A stretch of DNA of 64,000 nt from Paenibacillus sp. P25 (lineage in GTDB: Bacteria; Bacillota; Bacilli; Paenibacillales; NBRC-103111): the NCBI GenBank assembly GCA_024704175.1, contig CP085629.1, forward strand, positions 2,294,001 through 2,358,000, in the 5' to 3' direction. Positions 46,620 through 57,970 of this stretch are shown here, piece by piece. Each line of letters begins with the position of its first letter. Within the stretch, counting starts at the first letter, position 1. Below the pieces are notes generated by a model. That model was not told where the DNA came from, did no database searches, and saw only the letters and a program-made list of their open reading frames with translations. The translations under genes were made by a program, and so were the position numbers.

Positions 46620-47281
46620 TTACTCGCTGGGCATTTCGTTGTAGAAAGCGACATCCTCGATAGGCGACCGGGTCGTCGGATGTCCGGGCTTGGCGGCTTT
46701 GCCAATGGCGATCAGCATAACAGGGGAGAATCGCTCCGGAATCCCGAAGGCTTCCACAAATTTGGACCGATCGTACCCCCCATCGGAACGGTGTCATAGC
46801 CGCGGGCGCGTGCAACAAGCATCAGCTGCATCGATACCAGCCCGCCATCGGTATATACGATGCGGTGAATGTCTTCCCGAGGCATGGTCTCAAACATGCC
46901 TTTATAGCGGGCGACAAACGATTTCGCCGTTTCCTCCGGCATGTAACCCGCCTCGACGGCTTGGCCGTAGATCTTCTCAATGTTCCGGATACTCTCCATG
47001 TCTCCAAGAACGGCGATGACGGCCGCGGCTTCAACCACCTGCTGCTGATTGAACGCGATCGGAAGCAGCTTTTGCTTCAGTTCCGGAGAGTCGATTACGA
47101 GAAATCTCCACGGCCGCATATTGGCCGAAGACGGAGCCAGCGTGGTCTCCCGCAGGATTTCATTCATTTCCTCCCGGGAAATTTGGACTGTGGGGTCATA
47201 GTCGCGGACAGACCGGCGTTCCCGGATCACATTGATAAAAAGCTGTTGGTCCTGCATTTCGGATGATGGTGTAACTGTCAT
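46620..47281 (-). CDS. Nitroreductase family protein, one frameshift
   Basis: About 220 residues when joined. FMN-binding features are NVIRERRSVRDYDPTVQISR at the N-terminus, LAPSSANMRPWRFLVIDSPE, and GGLVSMQLMLVARARGYDTV. A G run near 46778 has lost one base. Corrected, VPMGGYDRSKFVEAFGIPER follows and the protein ends AFYNEMPSE at 46620. It should reduce nitro or quinone compounds with NAD(P)H in the cytoplasm. TAGGAGGAG precedes the ATG. A 24-bp near-palindrome upstream resembles one in front of the next TetR gene. Confidence 0.88.
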
Positions 47282-47308
47282 GGTTCTCTCCTCCTAGGTT
47301 ATGTCTCT

Positions 47309-47332
47309 GTTATGTACCAAATGGTATATAAC
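47309..47332 (-). promoter_or_regulatory. 24-bp near-palindrome upstream of the nitroreductase gene
   Basis: GTTATGTACCA / TGGTATATAAC arms around AA, with two mismatched pairs. It shares GTTATGTAC with a sequence before the neighbouring TetR gene, and is likely that regulator's operator. Confidence 0.6.
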
Positions 47333-47450
47333 CGGTAAAAAAATACAATGAATAATGCCTCAAGCGCAAGACCTCATGCTCGGATGCTGGTTTGGAGACG
47401 GGCCTCCTCCCGACTAGGATATGTACTGTCCGTATTATAGGTGGAGGAGC

Positions 47451-48033
47451 TTACTTCAGCAATCGAAGCAGGACGGTCGCAACGCTTTCCACAAAGGCGC
47501 GTTCGGGCCGTGCTTTGAGCATGACGATGAGTCCGACCGTCGAAACGGTCAGCGTTCGGGCAATCCCTACCGCATCCAGCTCAGTCGCCAGCTCTCCGGA
47601 ACGGATTCCTTGTTCTATCTTCTGTTGAAACAGGTCGGCCAGCTTCATTTCGAAATCTTTGGTCACCATCTCGAACTGTGCGTCATGCGGTGCAAGCTCT
47701 ACGATCGTATTCACGCAGAAGCTGACCGCAGTTAGGCCCATCACCGTAAGCCCGTTCCATCATCTCGTCAAGGAAAGTGCGGAAGGCTTCCTTTACGGAG
47801 GGAATAGCTTCAAACTTCGCTCGGATATTGTCCAGGGTCGTGCCGGAATACTTGTGAAGCGCAGCGGCGAATAACTCCTTCTTGTCACCGAAGGCCGCAT
47901 ATAAGCTCGGACGCCCGATTCCCATCCGCGACGTCAGATCCGTTAGGGAAGTGGCTTCGTAGCCTTTCTCCCAGAACAGCTGCATCGCCGTATCCAATGC
48001 TTCTTGTTCGTCAAACTCCCGAGGCCGGACCAT
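47451..48033 (-). CDS. TetR family regulator (AcrR-like), one frameshift
   Basis: About 194 residues. The helix-turn-helix is TSLTDLTSRMGIGRPSLYAA with FGDKKELFAAALHKY. Around 47735 the frame breaks after MMERAYGDG. The other frame continues GLTAVSFCVNTIVELAPHDA, the usual start of the C-terminal ligand domain, and ends LLRLLK at 47451. The exact indel is unclear. AAAGGAG precedes the ATG. It lies upstream of the nitroreductase gene on the same strand and probably represses it. Confidence 0.84.
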
Positions 48034-48052
48034 GTTGTAACACTCCTTTTTT

Positions 48053-48072
48053 GAACCGAACAGTACATAACC
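48053..48072 (-). promoter_or_regulatory. TetR operator candidate in front of the TetR gene
   Basis: Minus strand GGTTATGTACTGTTCGGTTC shares its left half with the near-palindrome before the nitroreductase gene. Confidence 0.5.
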
Positions 48073-48107
48073 ATCTTATTCAATTACGCGGCACATGTCA
48101 ATGGGCG

Positions 48108-48146
48108 AAAAAAAAGCCGGGGGCACCGATGGATGCACCCGGTTTC
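48108..48146 (-). terminator. Terminator of the mannan operon
   Basis: On the minus strand AAACCGGG...TGC pairs with GC...CCCGGCTT and is followed by eight T. It lies about 120 bases after the beta-mannosidase stop. Confidence 0.7.
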
Positions 48147-48264
48147 CTATGGACTGGAGTGAAGCTGTCAGAATAGGAATTGATCTTGTCTTTTGCCTGC
48201 TTCGAGAAAACTCGGCCGGCCATTGCCTTTCAGGATCGCGGGCATGCCCGTTCACCAATTCCTG

Positions 48265-50813
48265 TCACTGAGGTGATTGAATATAATCCGCCATCGAGCT
48301 TACAGTGATTCTGCCCGGGTCTGCCGGGATGTCCGATTTGTCCCCGGCCCGGAAGGCATGGAATTCAATGGACTTCGCCATCCCTGGAATCAGGTCGAAG
48401 AAATTGTCGCTGAAGCGGCCTTCCGTTTCGGGCGATACCCACACCTGCTTGGCCAGCACATCGGTTTCCAGCGTGAGCCGGATGCCGTTCTCCGTTTGCG
48501 TCTGCGTCACTTGAATTACGGGTACGTCCAGGTTGATAGCCTTGACTGACGTGAAATAATGCTCCTTGCTGTCCAGTATGCTCCCATCCTGCTCCAGCCG
48601 GGCATACAGCACCGTGGAGGCAGGGTCATGTGGTCCGAGCAGCTCCTGAATGCCGGCGGAGTGAACAAGCGCAGCCGTATTCGCCCCTACTGCCACAGGT
48701 ACGGACAGCTCCTTCAGCACGCCGCCGGTAAAGCTGTACAAGCCGATATGCAGCCTTCCCCATACCGGCGACAGCAGGTCCGACACGAGATGGAAGTCGA
48801 TCCGGCCGCCGCTCGTTCCGTCGATGGAGAGCAGAATATCGCTGAAGCTGCGTTTGGCATAGTACTGCAGTGCCTTCCATCGGCCGTAATAGTCCATGCC
48901 TGCCCAGGACGCCACCGGCCAGCAGTCGTTCATCTGCCAGTACAGGCTCCCCATGCAGAACGGCTTCCTGCGGCGGTGCGCTTCGATCGCCGTCTTCATC
49001 GCCTCCGCCTGCAGCACCTGACTCAGGTAGAGGAAGGACGGGAAATCTTTGGGCCCTGGCAAATACATATCCATATATTGCTTGATCAGCTGATTGCCTC
49101 GGCCGTTCTTCTGGTGGGCGAGCATGACCTCCGATTCCAGCGCCAAATCCTTCTCCTCGGCATAAGCGCGGACGGAACGGTATTCCGGGAACGATTGGAA
49201 GCCGTATTCGCTCATAAACCGGCCGATGTGGACATTGTATTTCTCGAAGGGTTCTACCGCATGCCACACGCCCCAATAATGAATATCCCCGCTGGTCGTC
49301 GAGCTGTGGGCATGCTGCGTACGGTCTCCGGTCAAACCCGTCATCGGAGAAGAAGGCCAATAAGCCGTCCCCGGCGCATACTCTTCCACAGCCTCGGGCA
49401 GGATGCGGTGAAAGACCGCCTCGTAATCGGCCCATATACGTTCCCGGAGATCCGCCGTGTACTGCTGCTTCCAGCCCCAGCCGGCCTGCTCGTCATAATG
49501 CGACCAAGCCGTATCGATCTCGTTATTGCCGCACCACAGGGCGATGCAGGGATGATTGCGCTGACCGTTTGACATTCTCCTCCGCTTCGGCCCGGACGTT
49601 TGCCAGGAACGCCTCATCACCCGGATACATACTGCACGCGAACATGAAATCCTGCCATACGAGCAGCCCGTACTCGTCGCACAGTTCGTAGAAGGCGTCC
49701 TGCTCGTATATCCCGCCGCCCCATACCCGCAGCATGTTCATATTGGATTCCACGGCGGCGGCGACTTCGTGCTTGTAGCGTTCATAAGTAACTTCCGTAA
49801 TAAAGCTGTCGTTCGGGATATGGTTCGCCCCTTTGGCAAATACGGGAAGGCCGTTCAGCTCGATATAGAAGGAGGTGCCTTCGACATCCTGCTGCCTCAC
49901 GAGCTTCATTGAACGCAGACCGGTTCGCACGCTTTTCTCAGCGACGATCCGATCCCGGTCCAGCGGCTGCGCTTGAAACGTATACAAATAAGGATTGCCC
50001 AGTCCCCGGCACCACCACAGCTTCGGTCGCTCCACACGAACCTCCAGCTCCACGCGGTTCATCCCTTGGGCCAGCCGCACTTCCTTATCTGCCAGCAGTC
50101 CGTCTGCCGACAGCCGAAGCGTGAATTCCCCTCGGCATCGGACTCGATCTCGGCTACAGCCGTCAGAACGGCTCCGGTCGCCGACACTTGATCCTGCCGA
50201 ATGTACAGATCGGCGATACGGCTTCCGGACCAGGCTTCCAGTTTGACCTCGCGCCATATGCCGCTTGTTACGAGCCGCGGTCCCCAGTCCCAGCCGTAAT
50301 GATATGGGGCCTTGCGGGCAAACACACTGACCTTCCGGTCGCCGAGCTCCCCACATCCGACTGGTCGTTGGCCGCCGGCGCTGGGTAGCCCAGCTTCTCC
50401 AGCTTCGGCAGATCTTCCCGGATCGGCGAGCGGAAACGAACCTTAAGCGTATTGCTCCCGCTTCGGGCGATATCTCTCACATTCGCCTTCCAGGTGCGAA
50501 ACATATTATCCGCAGACAGCAAATGCCGTCCGTTTAAGGAGACGTCAGCGTAGGTATCCAGCCCGGCAAAGACCAGGTTCACATGGTTCTCGGCCAGCTG
50601 CTCGTCCGATAAGTCGAACACCGATTCGTACTCCCAATCCTTCTTATCGATCCATTGTACTTGCTTCTCGTTCGTACCATAGAACGGATCCGGGATTATC
50701 CCGGCGCGCAGCAAATCCGTATGCACGCGACCGGGGACGACGGCCGGCGACCACTCCTCTTCGTCACAGGCTTTAAACCGCCATTCGCCGGGAATAAGCG
50801 TCTTTTCATTCAT
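48265..50813 (-). CDS. GH2 beta-mannosidase, three frameshifts
   Basis: About 849 residues when joined. The N-terminal jelly roll includes GEWRFKACDEEEWSPAVVPG and GLDTYADVSLNGRHLLSADN. YHYGWDWGPRLVTSGIWREV is typical of beta-mannosidases. The acid/base Glu lies in IALWCGNNEIDTAW and the nucleophile Glu in GRFMSEYGFQSFPEY. Indels are near 50347 and 50128 (each a missing G) and near 49567. It has no signal peptide, so it should hydrolyse imported mannosides in the cytoplasm. It is last in the operon after YesN and YesM. The ATG at 50813 has GAGGAAG upstream. Confidence 0.9.
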
Positions 50814-50874
50814 CTTTCTTCTTCCTCTCATCTCTGATTTTATTCTTGCTACCGTTATTTCGGCGATTTGCCCT

Positions 50875-52662
50875 TCATGAACTGCGAAGCCGCGCCGCCG
50901 GAGGATCCGTCTGTTCTTCGTTCCGCACAGCCGGCAGAACGATTCGAACGGCCGTTCCAATGCCGGGCCGGCTGTAAATCGATACCCCGTACTCTTGGCC
51001 GTAATAAAGCCGGATGCGCTCGTCGACGTTGCGGATTCCGTAACCGACGGTATTGCCCGCCGGATCCTGGATCTGCCGGACCGTTTCGGGATCGATGCCA
51101 ATCCCGTCATCAATGACCTTGAATATGACCTTCCCATCGGCCAGCTCGCCGGTAACTCTCATGCGGATGCTGTCCCCCAGCCACGCGTATTTCAACACAT
51201 TCTCCAGAAACGGTCGCAGTATGAGCTTGATTGTCGTGTACCCGAGAATCCGCGGGTCGATGTCATAGTAGACGGTCATCCGCTCCCCATATTTGGTCTT
51301 CTGAATGTTCAGATACGCCTTGGCCTGCTCCACTTCGTCGCGTACGGGGATCAGGGTGCGCCCTTCATTCAAGGCAAGCCGGTAAAACTTGGCCAAATCC
51401 CTGACCATCTGCTCCACCCGGTCCAGCTTGCCGAACTTCGCCAGACGGCTTATCGAGGAAAGCGTATTATACAAGAAATGCGGATGGATCTGTGCCTGAA
51501 GCGAAGCGAGGTCCGCCTCCTTCTTGCGCAGATTCGTTTCGTATACTTTGCGGATCAACTCCCCTGTATTCTGCCCCATCTCATTCAATGCGCTGGAAAT
51601 CTGTGTAAATTCGTCATTGCCTTTAAAGTGGATCCGTTTCTCGAAATTCCCTTCATGAAACGCCTCCAGTGCGGAAACGATCTTCGAGACCCGCCTCGAG
51701 AAGTACTTGGATATAAAAGCCCCGGCAAACGAGAAGACGATAAAACATATCGCGCAAATCAGCAGGGTCCAATTCCGCAAACGCTGCGTATCCCGCTCCG
51801 TGATGTCCGGCGGAACAAGGGCGATGAGCCGCCATTGCGGTTCCGGCAGGTCCGCCTGGATCACAAGCGACGTTCCCCCAGTGTCGCTGCGCCATAACTG
51901 TCCGGGCCGGATATCCGCAGTTCCCGTGGAGGTCAGCACCCGCCCCTCCTCGTCCGTTAGGAAAAGCGCGGTCCGTTCGCCTATTTTTTGATAATCGATG
52001 CTCTCCAGCAAATCCGACAGCTGCGCGCTGATCCGGATAAAACCCACTTCCTGCAGCGTGCCCGGGTAGCTGTTGTCCACGATTCGCCTCAGGAGCGAGA
52101 TTCGCCCGTATTGCCCGTCGTCCTCGATCTGCTTCCACTGCATCGTAACGCCGTATTTCTCCAAGGGATAATTCAAATACCAGGAACTCCCGGCGATACG
52201 GCGAATCTGGTACAAATCGAACATCCGGTTCTTCGCAGCCATCGGGTCCTGATACTCGTAGGTATGATAAATTTCGGGAAGCGCTGTGTTATGAACATAC
52301 ACGGACAGCCAGAGCTTGCTGCTGGGCATTTCGAGCGCGGTCAGCATCTTGGGTACAATCTGCTTGGTCGTGGCCTCATAGCTGGCCCAGCCTTCGCCGC
52401 TGTTCCGCAAATGGTAGATGAATGTGCTGTCAAAATAAAGCATGTCGGACAGCCGGACCGAATCGTGCAGCTTATACGTAATGTTATCCCGGATCTGCTG
52501 CAGGGTTCCCGAGATATTGCTTCGGGTCTGTTCACGAATGGAGCTTACAAAAATTGTATTCGCCGTATAGGCGACAAGCAGCGACGGAAGAATGATGAAC
52601 GCCGCATAAGACAGCATCAGTTTGTAGCCGAATGGCAGAAAGCCTTTCGTTCGTCGTCTCAC
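50875..52662 (-). CDS. YesM-type sensor histidine kinase
   Basis: 595 residues and intact. A first membrane helix (LMLSYAAFIILPSLLVAYTA) and a second (LLICAICFIVFSFAGAFI) flank an extracellular sensor of about 260 residues. HAMP follows, then the kinase core with ADLASLQAQIHPHFLYNTLS (phosphorylated His), LILRPFLENVLKYAW (N box), VIDDGIGIDPETV and GYGIRNVDERIRLYYGQ. The GTG start has GAGGTGG upstream. It follows YesN by 18 bases. It presumably senses extracellular mannan-derived oligosaccharides, directly or through the binding protein. Confidence 0.92.
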   Translation of the reverse strand: MRRRTKGFLPFGYKLMLSYAAFIILPSLLVAYTANTIFVSSIREQTRSNISGTLQQIRDNITYKLHDSVRLSDMLYFDSTFIYHLRNSGEGWASYEATTKQIVPKMLTALEMPSSKLWLSVYVHNTALPEIYHTYEYQDPMAAKNRMFDLYQIRRIAGSSWYLNYPLEKYGVTMQWKQIEDDGQYGRISLLRRIVDNSYPGTLQEVGFIRISAQLSDLLESIDYQKIGERTALFLTDEEGRVLTSTGTADIRPGQLWRSDTGGTSLVIQADLPEPQWRLIALVPPDITERDTQRLRNWTLLICAICFIVFSFAGAFISKYFSRRVSKIVSALEAFHEGNFEKRIHFKGNDEFTQISSALNEMGQNTGELIRKVYETNLRKKEADLASLQAQIHPHFLYNTLSSISRLAKFGKLDRVEQMVRDLAKFYRLALNEGRTLIPVRDEVEQAKAYLNIQKTKYGERMTVYYDIDPRILGYTTIKLILRPFLENVLKYAWLGDSIRMRVTGELADGKVIFKVIDDGIGIDPETVRQIQDPAGNTVGYGIRNVDERIRLYYGQEYGVSIYSRPGIGTAVRIVLPAVRNEEQTDPPAARLRSS

Positions 52663-52680
52663 CCTTGATTTCCACCTCGG

Positions 52681-54254
52681 TTACAATTTTCTTCTGTACT
52701 CAAGCGGTGTCATTCCGAACGTTTCCCTGAATTGTCTGCTGAAATAAGGCAAATAACGGTACCCTACCCGGTCCGCGACTTCATAAATTTTGAGCTTCGT
52801 CTGTGATAACAGCTCGCACGCCTTGTTCATCCGCAGCATGATGACGAATTCGCTGAAATTCCGGCCCGTCTCCTCCTTGAAGAGCGTGCCCAAATAGTTC
52901 GGCGAGAAGGAAAAATGCTCGGCAACTTCCCGCAGCGTCACATTCTCCTGCAGGCGTTCCTGGACATATTCGATCATTTCGCCGATCAGCTTCCGGTTCT
53001 TCTGCTGCCCCTTCCGGTAGAGCAGCTCGGAGAGCTCGAAGATCCGGCGTCTTAACCAGGCCTTCAGCTCGGCAATCGTCTCGAACTCGTGGACAATCCC
53101 GAGAGAATTCAAATCGAGACCGAGCAGTTGAAACAAGTCTTCATTCAAGGTCCGCAGATAGTCGTAGAGCCTCATAACAATATAAAAAGCAAAATGGTGA
53201 ACCGATACCTTCGAGTTCATACTTCCCGCCAGTTGGAACAGTACGTCCAGCTCGTCGTAAACGAGCACCAGATCATAATTCGTCATGGCGGTAAACAAGG
53301 CGTCGAGCTGGATGTTCAGGCTGTTCGTATTTTCAATCTGGGTCCCGTCCAAATCCTCATATTCGATGATGTGACCTTTGCCTTTAAACATTTTGAAATC
53401 CAGCGCCTTAAGCGCTTGCAAGTAAGAATCGGATAACCGATCCGGTGTACCCGCCGTCCCGCCGATGCCGGCAGTAAGGCTGAAGGAAAGACCGTCCTTG
53501 ATTTCACGGAAATCATCGCGAGCCCTCTCCACCGCAGCCTGCTCATAGATCAGCGCCAATCTTCGATTGCTCAGCCGGCATATTTGGCGGACACCCCTGA
53601 GTGCGCATGCGGACGCGAGCAGGTCCATGCATTCCCCGAGCTCCCGCCGGCGGCCCTCGCTTTCCTCAGGCTCCTTGCCTGGAAGATCATCGATTTCCAG
53701 AACGACCGCACGGGCCGGCCAGCGGGTGGAGTCCAAACCATGCTTCGCCGCCGCAGCAGATCCAGCTCGTCCGGCCCGCAGGAGCCTTCGAACAGCCGCA
53801 GCAGCAGCTCGTTCTTCACCATCGGCACCATTTGCCGAAAGGCTTGCTCCTGCTGCCTCCGCTCCCGCTCCCGGTCCAATTCGCCGCGTACCTTCGTCAG
53901 CGAGCCGATCAATTCCGCATCGTCCATCGGCTTCAGCACATAATCGCAGGCATTCAGGGTGAGCGCTTGTTTGACATAATGGAAGTCCTGGTAACCGCTT
54001 ACGAAGATCACCCGGGTGTCCTTCGATTTCTCCAGCGCTTTTCTTGCCAGCTCGATCCCGGACATGTTCGGCATGTTCACATCGGTAACCAGAATATCGA
54101 TTTGCTTCGACTCGAGCACCTTGATGGCGGCAAAGCCGCTGGTAACCGCCTCCACGACTTCGAGGCCGAGCTCTTCCCACGGGATGAATGCCTTCATTCC
54201 CTCCAAATCGAGGCTTTCGTCGTCCGCCAGCAGCACTTTGTACAATCTCTTCAT
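52681..54254 (-). CDS. YesN-type response regulator (receiver plus AraC domain), one frameshift
   Basis: About 524 residues when joined. The receiver has YKVLLADDESLDLEGMKAFI, with the phospho-acceptor Asp in IDILVTDVNMPNMSG, and VLKPMDDAEL. A frameshift near 53745 falls in the linker. The C-terminal AraC domain contains VTLREVAEHFSFSPNYLGTL and IYEVADRVGYRYLPYFSRQF. The partner kinase follows. The start ATG at 54254 directly abuts a GGAG sequence; an in-frame ATG 30 bases upstream is possible. It probably activates the operon it belongs to. Confidence 0.9.
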
Positions 54255-54272
54255 CTCCAGACAAATATTACA

Positions 54273-54309
54273 AGCGAGGGTCATACTTGTATTGTAGTAT
54301 GCCCTCGCT
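54273..54309 (-). terminator. Hairpin between the binding-protein and YesN genes
   Basis: AGCGAGGG...CATACT pairs with AGTATG...CCCTCGCT with one bulged base. It lies 23 bases after the binding-protein stop. A partial terminator or transcript-stabilising element would let the transport genes be expressed more strongly than the regulators. Confidence 0.6.
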
Positions 54310-54331
54310 CCGGAGGCTACCCTCTTGATAC

Positions 54332-55991
54332 TTATTTCTTGCCCAGCTTCTTCACATTCTCCTGCCACTTCTTGGTTTTATAATCCAGCGACTTCGCATA
54401 GCCCGCGGCTTGGGCATCTTTCTCCGCCTTATCCAGGATGGCGGTGACCTCCTGGTCACTCTTGGCATACAGCGCCTTGGCTCTTGCTTCCAGGAATATA
54501 TCTTTTACCCGCTGATCGATGATCCCCTCCGGGGAATCCGGCGCTGGGTTGATATTATTGAATTCAGTAGCGTCCATCTGCGTCTTCCAGGTAATGTCCT
54601 GCTGCCAGCGGGTGGCCCAGTTTCGCTTCTCCACCGGAAGCGTGCTCTCGTATTTCGCTTTCGTCGAATCGATATAAACTGTGTTGCCGTTCCACATCAG
54701 GTTGATCGAAACCGATTGCAGCTTGTTGAGGCCTGCGGCATCGGTCGTATATTTCTCCGTGAACTTCGGCGTAATGCCGTCCTCTTGCACGCCGTCCCAG
54801 TATAATCCCGGAGGCCCCCAGAAGAGCACGCGCTGGCCTTCGGGCCCGGTCTGCCAGTCCAGATAGGCAAAGATTGCTTCCGGATCCTTCGCCGCTCTGG
54901 TAATCACGCTGATGTTCCAGCCGAGCTGGTTATAGGTCCCAGTGAAAATTTTATTCTTGTCCAGCCCTTCCTTATGTACCGGCCAGATCATGAAATAACC
55001 CGCCTCCGGATCCTTCGCCGATAGCTCCGTATCCCCCTTCAGCCCCAGCTCCGTCGGGCTGGAAGACGCCAGCACCGCGACTCTGCCGGTCATCACTTTC
55101 TCGGTCACCTGGTCGAGGGTATGGGTCATCGCATCCTGATCCAGCGAGCTTCTCGCGGAACAGCTTGCTCTCGTACTGCATCGTTTCGCGGAAAACCGGG
55201 TCCGTAAAGATCGAAGTCAGCTTATCGCCGCTCGGTACGGCGCGGTTGCCCACATAGACATTAGGGTGATTCTCGGCGAAAGCGGAATAGATCACGTCCA
55301 GACCTTGACCGTCCTTGCCAAGATGCGGCTCAAACGGAATGACATTCGGGTATTTCTCCTTCACGGCTTTCAAATAGTTATACAGATCGTCCGTCGTTTC
55401 CAGCTTCGGCGAGCCCAGCTCTTTGTAGATCTTCTTATTCACCACATAGCCGGCATTGCCGTTCGGGCGGTTCGTGTACCAGTTGGGGAAACCGTAAATT
55501 TTGCCGTCGGACGCCCGGAGCATGTTCAGTCCTGCTTCACCGAGCCATTTTTTCAAATTCGGGTATTTGTTGATGTAATCGTCGAGCGGTACAAGCATGT
55601 CCGCGGCCCGCAGCTTCTCCACGTCGCCGCTGCGCTCCAGCCAAACGACGTCCGGCAGATCGCCCGAGGCAATCATCGTATTCAGCTTCTGTGCCGCCGC
55701 CCCGCCGGAGGAAACTGCCTTGATATCGACCTTCTTGTTCTCTTTGATCCATTTGGAAGCCGCATCTTCACCCCAGGCCGGCATGTTGTACCAATCGTAG
55801 TTCCCGTAGAAGGTAAAGGTCAGCGGCTTGCTGCCCAGCTCGAACGTCCCGCCGCCGCCTGCGGCATTCTTCGGATCTGTCCCGGCACTGCCTCCGGTTT
55901 CAGCCGCATTGTTCTTCTCGCAGCCGGCGATCATGGATACGGATAAGATGGCGGCCGCCGCCGGCAGCAGAAGCGTTTTCGTTATTTTCAT
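54332..55991 (-). CDS. Extracellular sugar-binding lipoprotein, LplA type, one frameshift
   Basis: About 553 residues when joined. The signal ends at a lipobox in ILSVSMIAGCEKNNAAE. Fold features are LNTMIASGDLPDVVWLE, ASDGKIYGFPNWYTNRPNGN and GYVVNKKIYKELGSPKLETT. An extra G near 55145 breaks the frame. Corrected, EKLLDQDAMTHTLDQVTEK follows, and the protein ends WQENVKKLGKK. It is third in the mannan operon after the two permeases and delivers oligosaccharides to them at the cell surface. GAGGGG precedes the ATG. Confidence 0.89.
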
Positions 55992-56025
55992 TCGTTTAAC
56001 CCCTCTCTGTCCTAAATGATGATTG

Positions 56026-56924
56026 TCAGCCTTTAATCGATCCCACAAGCACGCCTTTGACAAAATACTTCTGCACGAAAGGATACACCAGCATGATCGG
56101 TACGGTAGCCACCATCATGGTGGCCATGGACAGCGATTTGGTGGTCACCGTGCGCATTTGCTCCATACGGCTCTGCGCGGCGGAATCCATCTGCGACATC
56201 TGCTCCGTCATAATATTCGAGCTTAAGATCTGCTTTAACAACGTTTGGATCGGCAGCAGATGCTCCTTCGTAATGTAGATACTCGGCAGGAACCAGTCGT
56301 TCCAGTGATAAACCGCGGTAAAAAGCGCCAAGGTGGCGATCACGGGACCCGACAGCGGGAGAATGATGCGGAAGAAGATGCCCCAGTTGCCGCATGACCG
56401 TCCATTTGCGCGGATTCTTCGAGCCCCGCAGGCGGCTCCTTAAAGAAGGTGCGGAAGATGATCATGTTCCACACGCTGACCAGCGACGGGATAATAAAGA
56501 CCCAGAACGTATTCATCATGCCCATGCTGCGGATCAGCAAGAACGAAGGGATGAGGCCTCCGCTGAAATACATCGTGACGATGCACAGCACCATGTAGAA
56601 CTTGCGTCCCATCAGGTGGTTTTTGGACATGCCGTAGGCGAATACCGCTGTAATCAGGATGGATGCGGCGGTTCCCGCAATGGTCCGCAGTACGGAAACG
56701 CCGAACGCATTCAGGATCCGTTTATCGTTGAACACGATCTCATAATTCTCAAGGGTGAATACGCGCGGCCAGAAGGTAATGCCGCCGAGCGAAGTATCCG
56801 CCCCGCTGTTAAAAGAAATCACGGCGGCATTCCAGAACGGGTAAAACGTGCTGAAAGCGAGCAGCGTCAATAAAACGTAAATCACCCCGCTGAACAGGCG
56901 GTCGCCGAAGCTTTGCCGAATCAC
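56026..56924 (-). CDS. ABC sugar permease, LplC type, one frameshift
   Basis: About 299 residues with six helices. It starts at GTG 56924 with GGGGGTGAGGG upstream (IRQSFGDRLFSGVIYVLLTL). The coupling loop is EPPAGLEESAQMDG. Near 56393 the frame breaks; corrected, GIFFRIILPLSGPVIATLAL follows. It ends VQKYFVKGVLVGSIKG, the subfamily hallmark. It lies between its partner permease and the binding-protein gene. Confidence 0.89.
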
Positions 56925-56958
56925 AGGCCCTCACCCCCTTTTCCAAATCTGACATTCG

Positions 56959-57919
56959 TTACCATAAGCTGTTGCCGGACCGCCGGGCTGCGAAGTTGGC
57001 TATCGTCAGCGACCCCACGCTGATTACGGCCTTGAACAGGCCGACCGCCGTCGCATAAGAATAACGCGAGCTGTTGATCCCGACCCGGTACACGTACGTG
57101 TCGATCACATCGGACACTTCCCGCAGTACAGGGTTTCCGCCGAGCAGCAGGATATCGTCGAAGCCCGCATTCAGCAGATTCCCGATGGCCAGAATCATGA
57201 AAATGATCACTACCGGAACGATGGACGGCAAGCGTGATCAGAAACATCTGTTTGAGCCTGCCTGCGCCATCCATGGCCGCCGCTTCGTAGAGGTGCGGGT
57301 CGATCCCGGCAATCGCGGCTAAATAAACGATGGATGCAAAACCGATTTCCTTCCATACCCCCGTTGTCACCAGAATCGCCCAGAAGTAGTTCGGTATCGA
57401 AAGGAAATTGACCGGTTCATCGATCAAATTCAGCTTGCCCAGCAGCATATTCACACTGCCGTTATCCGTCGAGAGCATGGACATCACGAAGCCGGCCACA
57501 ATGACCCACGACAGAAAATGCGGCAGGTAGCTGATCGTCTGGACAACCCGCTTAAATACCATATGCCTTACTTCATTCAGCATCAGGGCAAGCACGATCG
57601 GAGCCGGAAACCCGATGAAGAACTTCAGCAGGCTGATCACGATCGTATTCCTCATCACGTAACCGAATTCGGGGGAGCTGAAGAACATTTCGAAATGCTT
57701 GAGCCCTACCCATGGACTGTGCCAGAAGCCCTTGAACACGGTGTAATCCTGAAACGCCATCAGTACGCCGTACATCGGGATATAGCTGAAGATGAGAATC
57801 AGGATAAGTGCCGGCCACACCATAAGCTGAATATCGATTTGCTTCATAAACCGGGCAAGCCCGCTTGTCCGCCGCTTGGCGATAACCGCCTGCTTGCTTG
57901 CCGCAGGAATAGGATCCAT
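56959..57919 (-). CDS. ABC sugar permease, LplB type, one frameshift
   Basis: About 320 residues. It contains PMYGVLMAFQDYTVFKGFWH, LMLNEVRHMVFKRVVQTISY and LPHFLSWVIVAGFVMSMLST, with coupling loop LYEAAAMDGAGRLKQMF. An extra base near 57231 breaks the frame; removing it gives LITLPSIVPVVIIFMILAIG. The protein ends ANFAARRSGNSLW at 56959. The ATG at 57919 has GGAGGG upstream; an in-frame ATG at 57943 is a weaker alternative. It is the first gene of the six-gene mannan operon. Confidence 0.89.
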
Positions 57920-57970
57920 ACCTGTCCCTCCGCCCTTTGCCATATTGTTCCGCCTTATTCATCTTACCTG

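Noticed and set aside
48559-49572. 337-residue open frame on the plus strand
   Set aside because: Antisense to the beta-mannosidase catalytic region; no domain, no start signal.
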